In this document: positions 27,290-35,524 of the stretch, one piece after another | How positions within the stretch are numbered: the first letter of the stretch is position 1 | Layout: every line of letters begins with the position of its first letter | Assembly (NCBI RefSeq): GCF_034929435.1 | Contig: NZ_JAYFUM010000008.1 | Location: 186,001-250,000 of the forward strand | DNA length: 64,000 bases | Origin: Arcicella rigui | Lineage (GTDB): Bacteria > Bacteroidota > Bacteroidia > Cytophagales > Spirosomataceae | Reading direction: 5' to 3' | Program-made: the position numbers and the translations under genes | Notes under the pieces: generated by a model | Database searches by the model: none | What the model saw: only the letters and a program-made list of their open reading frames with translations | Told to the model about the DNA's origin: nothing

Positions 27290-27599
27290 ACAAGTACTAT
27301 AATTTTAATTAAGACTACCGCAAAATTGTGTACAAACGATTCGCTGAAACTTGAAACAAGTTTTGGGCAAAAGTTCATACATTCAAATCATCAAGTACTC
27401 GCCATACGAAGATTCAGTGCATAGCAAAATCTACATCAGACTCAGTGGCTTGATTTAATATTTTTTTATTGATTGTTTTTGGAATTTGTAAAGAGCGTAG
27501 CAAAAAACCTCAAATTTTGAGCAACGCAACGAAGAGTAGCTACGACAGCCAGAAAAGCAACATCGCAATCATCATCAATGATGAACACGGCCAAGAATA
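27290..27599. other. Intergenic region upstream of dabA, no gene seen
   Basis: 310 bp containing the dabA promoter region. I found no convincing short ORF, and no clear TAnnTTTG element in the expected orientation. The portion 27480-27600 is richer in GC and non-repetitive (several agcaac/gtagc words), but no frame encodes a plausible peptide. Confidence 0.5.
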
Positions 27600-27953
27600 T
27601 CAGATACGAAAATTAAGAAACAACACAAAAAGTTGCTGACAAGAATGACTTTTTGAAGAAAAAGCCCAAGAAGGTAAATACGTTAAACGTAATAATAAGG
27701 CATGAAATGAAAAAAAGATACTGAAGGCAAGACCTACTTTTACAATAACATCAAGGTCTTTGGTATCTTCATTAGTTTCTTCGCTTTCGCTAAACTCTGT
27801 TCCAAATAATTGAGTTTTAGAGTTTTCGAGTGCTTGTTTGAAAAAATACTTTTTGCTATTCAAGTCGTGCAAATTTCTTCCAAGACTCACTGGCGAAGCA
27901 ATGAATTTGAAGCTTATAAGCAACAACAAAAAAAGTATTTTGAAAAACCTCAT
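27600..27953 (-). CDS. Small exported protein of unknown function upstream of dabA
   Basis: Protein of 117 residues from the ATG at 27953, chosen because it gives a clear signal peptide (MRFFKILFLLLLISFKFIAS); an ATG at 28016 would prepend 21 polar residues. The mature part has an acidic segment (TEFSESEETNEDTKDLD), then a hydrophobic helix (VGLAFSIFFSFHALLLRL) and a Ser/His/Cys C-terminus. I recognise no family. It is co-directional with dabA, 310 bp upstream. Its design parallels the small protein at 19202 at the other end of the locus, hinting at a shared accessory role, but this is inference. Confidence 0.55.
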   Translation of the reverse strand: MRFFKILFLLLLISFKFIASPVSLGRNLHDLNSKKYFFKQALENSKTQLFGTEFSESEETNEDTKDLDVIVKVGLAFSIFFSFHALLLRLTYLPSWAFSSKSHSCQQLFVLFLNFRI

Positions 27954-28524
27954 ATAACTATTCTTTGTTAATCTGAACTGGCACGGAAGATAACTGTGCC
28001 AATTTATGATTTTCATATTGAAATAACACTAATTTTATATAAATTATTTTACATAAATTAAACAATTCTTTGATTTATGTAAAATTTTATTAAAATATCA
28101 ATAAGACAATCTAAAGCAAAAAAAAACTACTTGGCATCCAAGTAGTTTCTATATGTTAAATATTCAGAGATAAAAGACTAAAGAAAGGCATTTGATTAAA
28201 GACAATTGCCTGCGGAGACAAGTTTATGTCTCCGACAGACACTGTACACCATTAACCATTTTTATAAACAAAAAACTTAAAGCATTAACCAACTTGTTGG
28301 TTTGGGCTATCAAATATCGTTGAGCAAGAATGATTTTTGGGATAAACCAGAACAATGCTATACTATGCTAATTAAAGTTGATACAAATTTAATTAAAAAA
28401 AAATCGTTTCAAAATTTTTTTATTTTTTTTTGAACCAAATTATCAAAAAGAAGTTGAGAATGTTAGCTGTGAAAAAAATTATTGTTAATTTGCTGTAATT
28501 ACCTCAATATTATCACCATAGTCA
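27954..28524. other. Divergent intergenic region with two hairpins
   Basis: About 570 bp between the small exported gene (minus) and the GntR regulator (plus). It holds tggcac/gtgcca (27979-28001), a strong hairpin aaactacttgg-cat-ccaagtagttt (28124-28148) with a long A-run on its left, i.e. a terminator for minus-strand transcription, and cggagaca/tgtctccg (28213-28234). No annotated gene on the minus strand would need that terminator, so a small minus-strand RNA between about 28150 and 28450 is possible. No protein-coding ORF is convincing. Confidence 0.5.
28124..28148 (-). terminator. Terminator-like hairpin, minus strand
   Basis: 11-bp perfect stem with a 3-nt loop; on the minus strand it is followed by nine consecutive T. 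The transcript it ends is unknown. Confidence 0.65.
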
Positions 28525-29541
28525 ATGAAAAACATTATTGCTATTGAAGCAAACTCCAGCAAGCCTAAATTCCAACAACTTATTGAATACATCATTAATG
28601 CTATTGAAGAAGGTGAGTTAGTAAAAGGGAAACAATTGCCTTCTATCAACGAGGTTTCACAAACCTTTGGCATGGCACGTATGACGGTGGCAAAAGCTTA
28701 TGACGAGCTTAGGGAAAAAGGAATTATTACTTCACATCATGGCAAAGGCTTTTATGTATCGAATACTGATACTCGTAGCCAGCTCAACATATTTGTTTTA
28801 TTTGATGCCCTTACACCTTATAAAGAAATTTTGTACGATAATTTAGTAAATGAGTTGGGCGAAGATGTTTCTGTAAACATTTTCTTTCATCATCACAATT
28901 TCAAAGTATTTGAAAACTTAATTATCAACCACTTAGGTTCATATAATTATTACGTAGTAATGCCCCATTTCAACGAAGATGTAAGTAATATTTTACAAAA
29001 AATACCTAAAGAAAAACTGTTAATTTTAGACATCGACGTGCCAAGTTTTGGTTCAGATTACTCAATCTTGTGTCAAGATTTCAAGAAAAATATTTACTCA
29101 GGACTGAACGAAGCAAAGCCTTTGGTTCAAAAATATGAAACCTTTTCGTTGGTACTCAGTAGCAAAAGTTTCCAATATACTCCTGTGGGAATTATTCAGG
29201 GTTTTGAAAAGTTTTGTAACGAAAATCAAATTGCTTATGAAATTATTTCAGATTTAGAAGAAGAAGAACACCTCCAAAAAGACCATGCCTATTTAGTTTT
29301 CAGAGAAAATGATTTAGTGCGATTCATCAATTGGGCGAATAAAAAAGGATGGAAACTGGGCCAAGACATTGGTCTGATTTCGTATGATGATACGCCAATC
29401 AAAGAAATTTTGGCAGAAGGCGTTTCAGTAATTTCAAATGATTTTTCACTGATGGGAAAACGAGCAGCACAAATGATTCTCTCAAGACAAAAAGGTCGAT
29501 TTGTGAATAAAAGTTATTTTATTAAAAGGAATTCATTGTAG
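28525..29541 (+). CDS. GntR-family regulator with LacI-type sensor domain
   Basis: Protein of 338 residues. The N-terminal winged helix of the GntR type (FQQLIEYIINAIEEGELVKG, then LPSINEVSQTFGMARMTVAKAY, about 15-70, wing SHHGKGFYVSN) is joined to a periplasmic-binding-protein-like domain (about 80-335) as in LacI/AraR regulators (NIFVLFDALTPYKEILYDNL, GLISYDDTPIKEILAEGVSV). In Bacteroidota this combination usually controls sugar catabolism genes. Here no sugar genes are adjacent: upstream is the dab locus in the opposite direction and downstream a converging hydantoinase. Target and ligand unknown. Confidence 0.88.
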   Translation: MKNIIAIEANSSKPKFQQLIEYIINAIEEGELVKGKQLPSINEVSQTFGMARMTVAKAYDELREKGIITSHHGKGFYVSNTDTRSQLNIFVLFDALTPYKEILYDNLVNELGEDVSVNIFFHHHNFKVFENLIINHLGSYNYYVVMPHFNEDVSNILQKIPKEKLLILDIDVPSFGSDYSILCQDFKKNIYSGLNEAKPLVQKYETFSLVLSSKSFQYTPVGIIQGFEKFCNENQIAYEIISDLEEEEHLQKDHAYLVFRENDLVRFINWANKKGWKLGQDIGLISYDDTPIKEILAEGVSVISNDFSLMGKRAAQMILSRQKGRFVNKSYFIKRNSL

Positions 29542-29600
29542 TTAGTAAATAGTGATTGGTGATTAGTACTTCAAAATCCTAATTATCAGTTATTTGCATT

Positions 29601-29651
29601 AAAAAAAGTATTTCCAAACAACTATTTCAAGCCTTTGGAAATACTTTTTTT
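29601..29651. terminator. Bidirectional terminator between the GntR and 5-oxoprolinase genes
   Basis: aaaaaaagtatttccaaa (29601-29618) pairs with 29634-29651 around a 15-nt loop, with A-run/T-run ends, placed between convergent genes. Confidence 0.85.
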
Positions 29652-29654
29652 ATT

Positions 29655-32600
29655 TTAATTTCCAAAACCACCTCCGCCAGGTGTCCAAATCGTAAGCTTA
29701 TCGCCCGTTTTGGCAGTTACTTCATTATCGGTTGTAGAAGTACCGTCTTTTCTGTTCAAAATATGTTTTCCTGCTTGTCCAGCTTTTCCGCCTTTGATAC
29801 CATAAGGTTGGGTTTTTAAATGCTGACGAAGCAAAGAAATTTCTACTTCTTCCAGAAAAGTTACTTCTCTGATAATTCCCTCACCTCCTTTGTACTTACC
29901 TTCTCCCGCAGAATCTTCTCGAATTTCAAAACGGTTTAAGTAAACAGGATAACGCAATTCCATAATTTCAGCATCGGTAATGCGAGTATTGGTCATGTGC
30001 GTATGAACCCCAGAAGTACCATTGAAGCCCTCTCCTGCCCCACTACCGCCACAAATTGTTTCGTAATAGCCAAAGTTAGCATTGCCAAATAAGAAATTAT
30101 TCATCGTTCCTTGCGAACTGGCTACAATGCCAAAAGCTTTTAGCAAAGTATCGGTTAGGCGTTGACTCAATTCTACATTGCCACCAACTACCGCAGGACA
30201 TTCCGCTGGATTATCTGAATACTCAGGATTCAAAATAGATTTTTCTGGGATGATTAACTCAACGGCTTTTAAAATACCGTCGTTCAAAGGTATTTTTTCG
30301 TTGAGTAATAATCTCAAAACATAAATTACCACAGAATTCACGATGGCAATATTGGCGTTTAGATTCCCAGAATCGGTGTTGGCACTTCCTGTAAAATCAA
30401 TTGTGCAGTGATTTTCTTCAATGCTTACTTGTACTTTCAAAGGGGCATTATTATCCAAAAACTCCTCAGCTTTATAGACACCTCTACCAAATTGTTGAAG
30501 TTTTTCTCTCATTCTACTTTCAGAATAAGTCTTCAAACGATTCATATAAAAATGTACTTTTTCCAATCCGTGTTCTTTTACTAAAGCTTGTAAGGCTTCT
30601 TCGCCATTACGATTTGCGGCTAAAGCTGCATTCAAATCGGCTAAATTTTCTTCTAAGGCACGAGTTGGAAAAGTAGCATTGGTCAAAATCTCTGTGATAC
30701 TGTTCCACTGTATTTCGCCATTTTTCACTAAATACATCGGCGAAATCACGACTCCTTCTTCGGCTAAATTCTTGGAATAAGGTGGCATTGAAGCAGGACG
30801 AATTCCGCCAATTTCGGAATGATGACAACGGTTTACCACATAGCCAATCAATTGTTTTTCAGCACTATAAACCGAAGAAATCAAAGTAACATCAGGTAAA
30901 TGTGAACCGCCAAATTTAGGATGATTGGTGATAACTACGTCGCCTTCCTGAATATCAATTTGTTTCAAAACACTTCGCACACATACACCCAAACTACCCA
31001 AATGCACTGGAATATGAGGAGCGTTGGCAATGAGTTCGCCTTGGGCATCTAACAAAGCACAAGAGAAATCTAAGCGTTCTTTTACATTCACCGAAAGGGC
31101 GGTTCTTTGCAATAAAACACCCATATTTTCGGCAATAGACATGAAACGATTGGTAAATAATTCAAGCTGAGTTTCCTGATTATTGATTTCGAGCGAAAGT
31201 AAATTTTCGCTTTCTTTCTGAATAATTGCCGTGCCTTTGGCATCTACGGTCAATTCCCAACCTTGTTCTATTACGGTCGTACTGAAACGGTCGAGTAATA
31301 AAGCAAAACCATTTATCACTGCACCCGCTTGTAAATTTTCTCTTAAATAAACAGGCACCATTTCCCATTGTTGATTGAAATAAGCCTTCACAAAATGGGA
31401 TGCTTCGGGCTGATAAACTTCTATGTTTTCACTTAAAAAGTTTTCTTCTTCCTCTGATTGCTCGCTGGCAATTACTCTAATACTTTCAACTTCGATGGCT
31501 CTGCTTTCAATCCAATGTCCAAAAATTGCTTTATACTTACTTTTAAAAGCCTCCAAAACTTCGTCAAAACCCTGCCATTCTATTTCAATACTTGAATCTT
31601 GACCTTTGAAACGCAAGTACAAATAATGATTTTTGAAATGAATATTAGAACGTTCGATGCCATCATTTTCTAATTGTAGCATTACTTCTTCTTCAGCTTT
31701 TTTGAAAGATTGAGCTAAAGTTTCTGACAAGTTTTCTGTAAAAATTTCAAGAATAGATACTTCTGCAAAACGTTCTACATGAGCTTTTGAAATACCGAAT
31801 GCTGAAAGTAAGCCAGCATCTTTCGGTAATAAAATAGTATTGATGTTCAACAAATTAGCAATTCCGCAAGCGTGTAAACCGCCAGCTCCACCAAAAGCGA
31901 CTAAGGCGTAATCATCAAGAGCGTAGCCTTTGGCGATGGAAATCTTACGAACGGTCTCAGCCATTTTTTCGTTGGCAATGGCTCGTAAGCCTTCCAAGAT
32001 TTCTTCTTTAGCTACTTTTTTCCCAGTTTTCAAGCTAATGCTATCGAGTAATTCCGCTAATTTTTGTTCGGCTTTAATCGGAAAAACAGGAATACTAAAT
32101 TGTTGAATGTCTAATCGACCTAATAATAAATTTACATCGGTAATCGTCAGTTCGCCACCAGCACCATAACAAGCTGGGCCGGGCATTGAACCCGCACTTT
32201 CTGGGCCAACACTTAGTTTGAAGCCATCATAAGAACAAATTGAACCTCCGCCTGCGGCAACCGTTTCAATAGCCAGCGAAGGACTGAAAATCTGTGCGTT
32301 ACCAATTTTTTGAGAAAATTGATAATCGAAATTTCCATCATAGCGAGCTACGTCTGTACTTGTTCCACCCATATCAAAGGTGATGATTTTCTGAAAACCT
32401 GTCGCTTTGGCAATCACAGACGCACCTACTACGCCCCCTGCTGGTCCAGAAAACAAACTATCTTTAGGATGAAAATGATGGGCATTCACCAAACTTCCTG
32501 CACTGGTCATTACTTTAAAATGCTTGTCAGGAATTTGCGAACTGATGTTTTGAATATAAGTTTTGATAATCGGCGAAAGATAGGCGTTTACTACCGTAGT

Positions 32601-33425
32601 TTCTGCCCGATTCAAAAATTTGATTTGCTTACTTAATTCAGTAGAAATATTGATGAATTGAAAATATTTACCGAGTATGGCTTGTGCTGTTTTTTCATGA
32701 ATATCATTGCGATAAGCATTTTTGAAACAAACGGCAACAGCCGTAAATCCTTCATTCAGTAATCTTTGGGCTTGGCTTTCAAGCGATGAAGTATCTATGG
32801 CTTTAATGACTTTCCCGTCTTTATCTATCTGCTCTTTTACGCTGATTACTTCGCTATACAATGGTTCGGGACGAAGGATATTCAAAGCAAAAATATCTGG
32901 TCGAGACTGATTGCCAATCACCAATAAATCTTTAAATCCTTCAGTTACAAAAAAAGCGGTCTTTGCTCCTTTTTGCTCCAAAAGAGCATTTGTGCCTTTG
33001 GTAGAACCAATTCTCATTTGAATTGGCGGAAAGGTTTCGGCTAATCCTGTTTGCGTAATTAATCTTGCACCTAAAACGGGGGCTTCTTCAAAGGCAGTGA
33101 GGGAAAAGCTTAATACTTGCTTGTGAAACCTTTCGGGCAAAGGAGTATCGATACTTAATAGATTTGTCTCGACTTCAAAGGACAATACTTTTGCTTGAAA
33201 AGTATCATTCAGAATTTGTAAAGTATAGCCTTTGAGAATATCTCTTTTGAGAAACCAAGCGGCTTTTACTTTGAACAAAACTGGACTTAATTGTTCAACG
33301 ATTTCTCCACGCAAAGAACTGTTCGACAAGATTTTGTAACGATAATCCAGTCTGTCGTTATCAGTAGCAACACAATCAGTAAAAGTGCCACCAGTATCTA
33401 TTGAAATTTTGTAGGTTTTTTGCAT
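29655..33425 (-). CDS. Fused hydantoinase A/B protein, 5-oxoprolinase-like
   Basis: Protein of 1256 residues joining the HyuA-type ATP-binding half and the HyuB half in one chain, as in eukaryotic-type ATP-dependent 5-oxoprolinase. DTGGTFTD (10-17) is the phosphate-binding start, TFDMGGTSTDVARYDG the second actin-fold motif, VAFGGAGGLHACGIA the HyuA C-terminal motif, and GVLLQRTALSVNVKERLDFSCAL (about 748) begins HyuB, which ends TWTPGGGGFGN-like. Likely reaction: ATP-driven opening of 5-oxo-L-proline to glutamate, or of a hydantoin. An extra segment of about 60-70 residues lies between strand 1 and RIGSTKGTNALLE (138-150). Gene stands alone; substrate not proven. Confidence 0.85.
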   Translation of the reverse strand: MQKTYKISIDTGGTFTDCVATDNDRLDYRYKILSNSSLRGEIVEQLSPVLFKVKAAWFLKRDILKGYTLQILNDTFQAKVLSFEVETNLLSIDTPLPERFHKQVLSFSLTAFEEAPVLGARLITQTGLAETFPPIQMRIGSTKGTNALLEQKGAKTAFFVTEGFKDLLVIGNQSRPDIFALNILRPEPLYSEVISVKEQIDKDGKVIKAIDTSSLESQAQRLLNEGFTAVAVCFKNAYRNDIHEKTAQAILGKYFQFINISTELSKQIKFLNRAETTVVNAYLSPIIKTYIQNISSQIPDKHFKVMTSAGSLVNAHHFHPKDSLFSGPAGGVVGASVIAKATGFQKIITFDMGGTSTDVARYDGNFDYQFSQKIGNAQIFSPSLAIETVAAGGGSICSYDGFKLSVGPESAGSMPGPACYGAGGELTITDVNLLLGRLDIQQFSIPVFPIKAEQKLAELLDSISLKTGKKVAKEEILEGLRAIANEKMAETVRKISIAKGYALDDYALVAFGGAGGLHACGIANLLNINTILLPKDAGLLSAFGISKAHVERFAEVSILEIFTENLSETLAQSFKKAEEEVMLQLENDGIERSNIHFKNHYLYLRFKGQDSSIEIEWQGFDEVLEAFKSKYKAIFGHWIESRAIEVESIRVIASEQSEEEENFLSENIEVYQPEASHFVKAYFNQQWEMVPVYLRENLQAGAVINGFALLLDRFSTTVIEQGWELTVDAKGTAIIQKESENLLSLEINNQETQLELFTNRFMSIAENMGVLLQRTALSVNVKERLDFSCALLDAQGELIANAPHIPVHLGSLGVCVRSVLKQIDIQEGDVVITNHPKFGGSHLPDVTLISSVYSAEKQLIGYVVNRCHHSEIGGIRPASMPPYSKNLAEEGVVISPMYLVKNGEIQWNSITEILTNATFPTRALEENLADLNAALAANRNGEEALQALVKEHGLEKVHFYMNRLKTYSESRMREKLQQFGRGVYKAEEFLDNNAPLKVQVSIEENHCTIDFTGSANTDSGNLNANIAIVNSVVIYVLRLLLNEKIPLNDGILKAVELIIPEKSILNPEYSDNPAECPAVVGGNVELSQRLTDTLLKAFGIVASSQGTMNNFLFGNANFGYYETICGGSGAGEGFNGTSGVHTHMTNTRITDAEIMELRYPVYLNRFEIREDSAGEGKYKGGEGIIREVTFLEEVEISLLRQHLKTQPYGIKGGKAGQAGKHILNRKDGTSTTDNEVTAKTGDKLTIWTPGGGGFGN

Positions 33426-33429
33426 TTTT

Positions 33430-33758
33430 AGAAGACTTTAGGATTTTTGGACTTAAAGACTTTAGGACTGGAGGACTTTAGGAGTTAAAGACTTGAAGAT
33501 TTTTGGACTTTAGGACTTTATGATTAGAAGACTTTAGTATTTTGAGACTTAAAGATTTTGAGATTTTACTACTTTAAGATTCTAGAAACAGAGAGTTTTA
33601 AGAGTACTAAACTGTATTTGGATTAACTCATATTATAGGAGCATCTGAATATCAGCCCCTCCAAGTCCTAAAGTCCAAAAATCCTAAAGTCTTCAAGTCC
33701 TTCAGTCATAAAATCTCAAAACCTAAAGTCTTCAAGTCCTCCAGTCCTAAAGTCCCAA
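33430..33758. repeat. Word-repeat hairpin array (gactttagga / tcctaaagtc)
   Basis: The whole 337-bp spacer between the GNAT gene and the 5-oxoprolinase start is built of variants of gactttaggactt, gacttaaagac and gacttgaag on the left (33430-33600) and their reverse complements (cctaaagtc, cttcaagtcct, ccagtccta) on the right (33655-33758), around a short unique centre. It can form a long imperfect hairpin. There is no ORF, and units are too irregular and unspaced for CRISPR. Confidence 0.75.
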
Positions 33759-33762
33759 AAAA

Positions 33763-34212
33763 TCAAAAATCTAAATGCACATTAATCCATTCTCCATCCA
33801 TTCTTGTTCCGAATTTTTTGTAGAAATTAATGGCAGACTCGTTCCAATCTAATACTTGCCACATGATTCCTGTACAAGCGTCGTCTTTTCCTTGTTGGAT
33901 TATGGCTTCTAAAAGCTTTTCGCCCATACCTTTGCCACGCATTTTTTCAGAAACTATCAAATCTTCTAAATACAAACGCTTGCCTTTCCAAGTAGAATAG
34001 CGATAATAATATAAAGCCATTCCTACTACTTCACCTTCATACTCGGCTACGATTGAACCAAAAATTGGATTTTCGCCAAAACCGTCAATATACATTTGCT
34101 CAACGGTATTGGTTACTTCATCTGGAGCTTTTTCATAAAGGGCTAATTCTTTAATCAACTCAAACATCACAGGTACGTCTTCACGAACACCTTTTCTGAT
34201 AATAACTGACAT
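33763..34212 (-). CDS. GNAT acetyltransferase, diamine N-acetyltransferase (SSAT)-like
   Basis: GNAT of 149 residues. The start IRKGVREDVPVMFELIKELA and the segment YEKAPDEV, then GMALYYYRYSTWKGKRLYLEDLIV (strand 4) and RGKGMGEKLLEAI (acetyl-CoA pyrophosphate loop R/Q-x-x-G-x-G/A, about 93-98) follow the spermidine/spermine or thialysine acetyltransferase subgroup; ending AINFYKKFGTRMDGEW. It transfers acetyl from acetyl-CoA to a small amine, perhaps a polyamine or lysine analogue. Cytoplasmic. It sits alone between two repeat-rich spacers. Confidence 0.85.
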   Translation of the reverse strand: MSVIIRKGVREDVPVMFELIKELALYEKAPDEVTNTVEQMYIDGFGENPIFGSIVAEYEGEVVGMALYYYRYSTWKGKRLYLEDLIVSEKMRGKGMGEKLLEAIIQQGKDDACTGIMWQVLDWNESAINFYKKFGTRMDGEWINVHLDF

Positions 34213-34239
34213 CAGTATATAATTTTTTAAAATGAAAAA

Positions 34240-34460
34240 TCGCCTTAAATAGTAATTAGTAAAAAGTGATTAGTATTTTTTATATTTCATAAACTACCAA
34301 TCAAAATCTTCACCATTAGTATTAAAAATTGTAAAAGCTATTTTGAATTTTGGATTTCGGAAATTTTATATAATGACATTCTTTTTAAAAAACCGAAAAC
34401 CGACATCTGAAATCCTAAATCAGCCATTTAAAATTCCTCGTAAACTACTAATTCTTAACT
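34240..34460. repeat. Spacer of degenerate short-word repeats
   Basis: The 252-bp gap contains agtaattagtaaaaagtgat-type words (34250-34275) and a separate pair, ggatttcgg (34351-34359) against ccgaaa (34392) and gaaatcc (34408-34414), giving an imperfect hairpin. The same ggatttc/tctgatgtctgat words occur after the GMC gene at about 6575-6606. No gene seen. Confidence 0.5.
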
Positions 34461-34464
34461 CATC

Positions 34465-35484
34465 TTACTCATTATTCACATAAGTATCCCATTTCTGAAT
34501 TACTTGTTGCATTTCTTCGGGAAGTTCGGTATCGAATTGTAAAAATTCTCCCGTTTTGGGATGTATAAAACCCAAAGATTTGGCATGAAGGGCTTGTCTC
34601 GGACAAATTTTAAAACAATTATTTACAAATTGTTCATACTTCGAGAAAACCGTTCCACGCAAAATTCTATCGCCACCATAAGTAATATCATTAAACAAAG
34701 GATGACCAATATGTTTGAAATGTACCCTGATTTGGTGTGTTCTACCCGTTTCTAAATTACATTGTACTAAGGACACATAACGCAGGTTTTTTAAAACTTT
34801 ATAATGCGTTACGGCTTCTTTCCCCATTTCACCATTTGGGAAAACAGTCATAATTTTGCGGTCTTTCAAACTTCTTCCTACGTGTCCAGTGATAGTACCT
34901 TCGTCAGATTTTGGTTCACCCCAAATCAAAGCATTATAGGTACGCTCGATACTGTGGTCGAAAAACTGTTTGGCTAAATGCGTCATGGCTGTATCAGTTT
35001 TAGCAATTACCAATAAACCCGAAGTATCTTTATCAATACGATGCACCAAACCGGGACGAATCTCGCCGTTGCGATGTGTTGGCAAATTTTTGAAATGGTA
35101 CAACAAAGCATTTACTAAAGTACCTTCCCAATTTCCATGTGCAGGATGTACTACCATTCCAGCAGGTTTATTTACTACCAACAATTCGTCGTCCTCGTAA
35201 ATAATATCTAAAGGAATATTCTGAGGAATAATTTCAGTATTGCGTGGCGGTTCTGGCAACAGAACCGTAATAATATCAAAAGGTTTTACTTTATAATTGG
35301 CTTTAATGATAACATCGTTCACTCGCACCGCCCCAGACTCAATGGCATCCTGAATTTTATTGCGAGAAGCGTTTTGCAGTTTCGACATTAAATATTTATC
35401 AATCCGCAGTAAACTTTGTCCTTTGTCCACCTCTATACGGTGATGTTGGTACAATTCTTCTTCTTCGTCTTCTATTTCTTGCAT
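34465..35484 (-). CDS. rluD: RluA/RluD-family 23S rRNA pseudouridine synthase
   Basis: Protein of 339 residues. An N-terminal S4 RNA-binding domain (LLRIDKYLMSKLQNASRNKIQDAIESG, about 20-80) is followed by the catalytic domain with LVHRIDKDTSGLLV (catalytic Asp in HRIDKDTSG) and ETGRTHQIRVHFKHIGHPLFND. The S4 plus RluA layout and length match RluD, which modifies helix 69 of 23S rRNA. RluC-type cannot be fully excluded, so the symbol is tentative. It is divergent from the PLP enzyme at 35525 with only 40 bp between starts, so promoters must overlap. Confidence 0.9.
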   Translation of the reverse strand: MQEIEDEEEELYQHHRIEVDKGQSLLRIDKYLMSKLQNASRNKIQDAIESGAVRVNDVIIKANYKVKPFDIITVLLPEPPRNTEIIPQNIPLDIIYEDDELLVVNKPAGMVVHPAHGNWEGTLVNALLYHFKNLPTHRNGEIRPGLVHRIDKDTSGLLVIAKTDTAMTHLAKQFFDHSIERTYNALIWGEPKSDEGTITGHVGRSLKDRKIMTVFPNGEMGKEAVTHYKVLKNLRYVSLVQCNLETGRTHQIRVHFKHIGHPLFNDITYGGDRILRGTVFSKYEQFVNNCFKICPRQALHAKSLGFIHPKTGEFLQFDTELPEEMQQVIQKWDTYVNNE

Positions 35485-35524
35485 ATATTTGGTATTAAAA
35501 ACCTAAAATTAAACAAATACCGCC

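Noticed and set aside
33430..33758. CRISPR array
   Set aside because: Repeat words are only 7-14 bp, irregular, directly abutting and present in both orientations; there are no uniform spacers and no cas genes.
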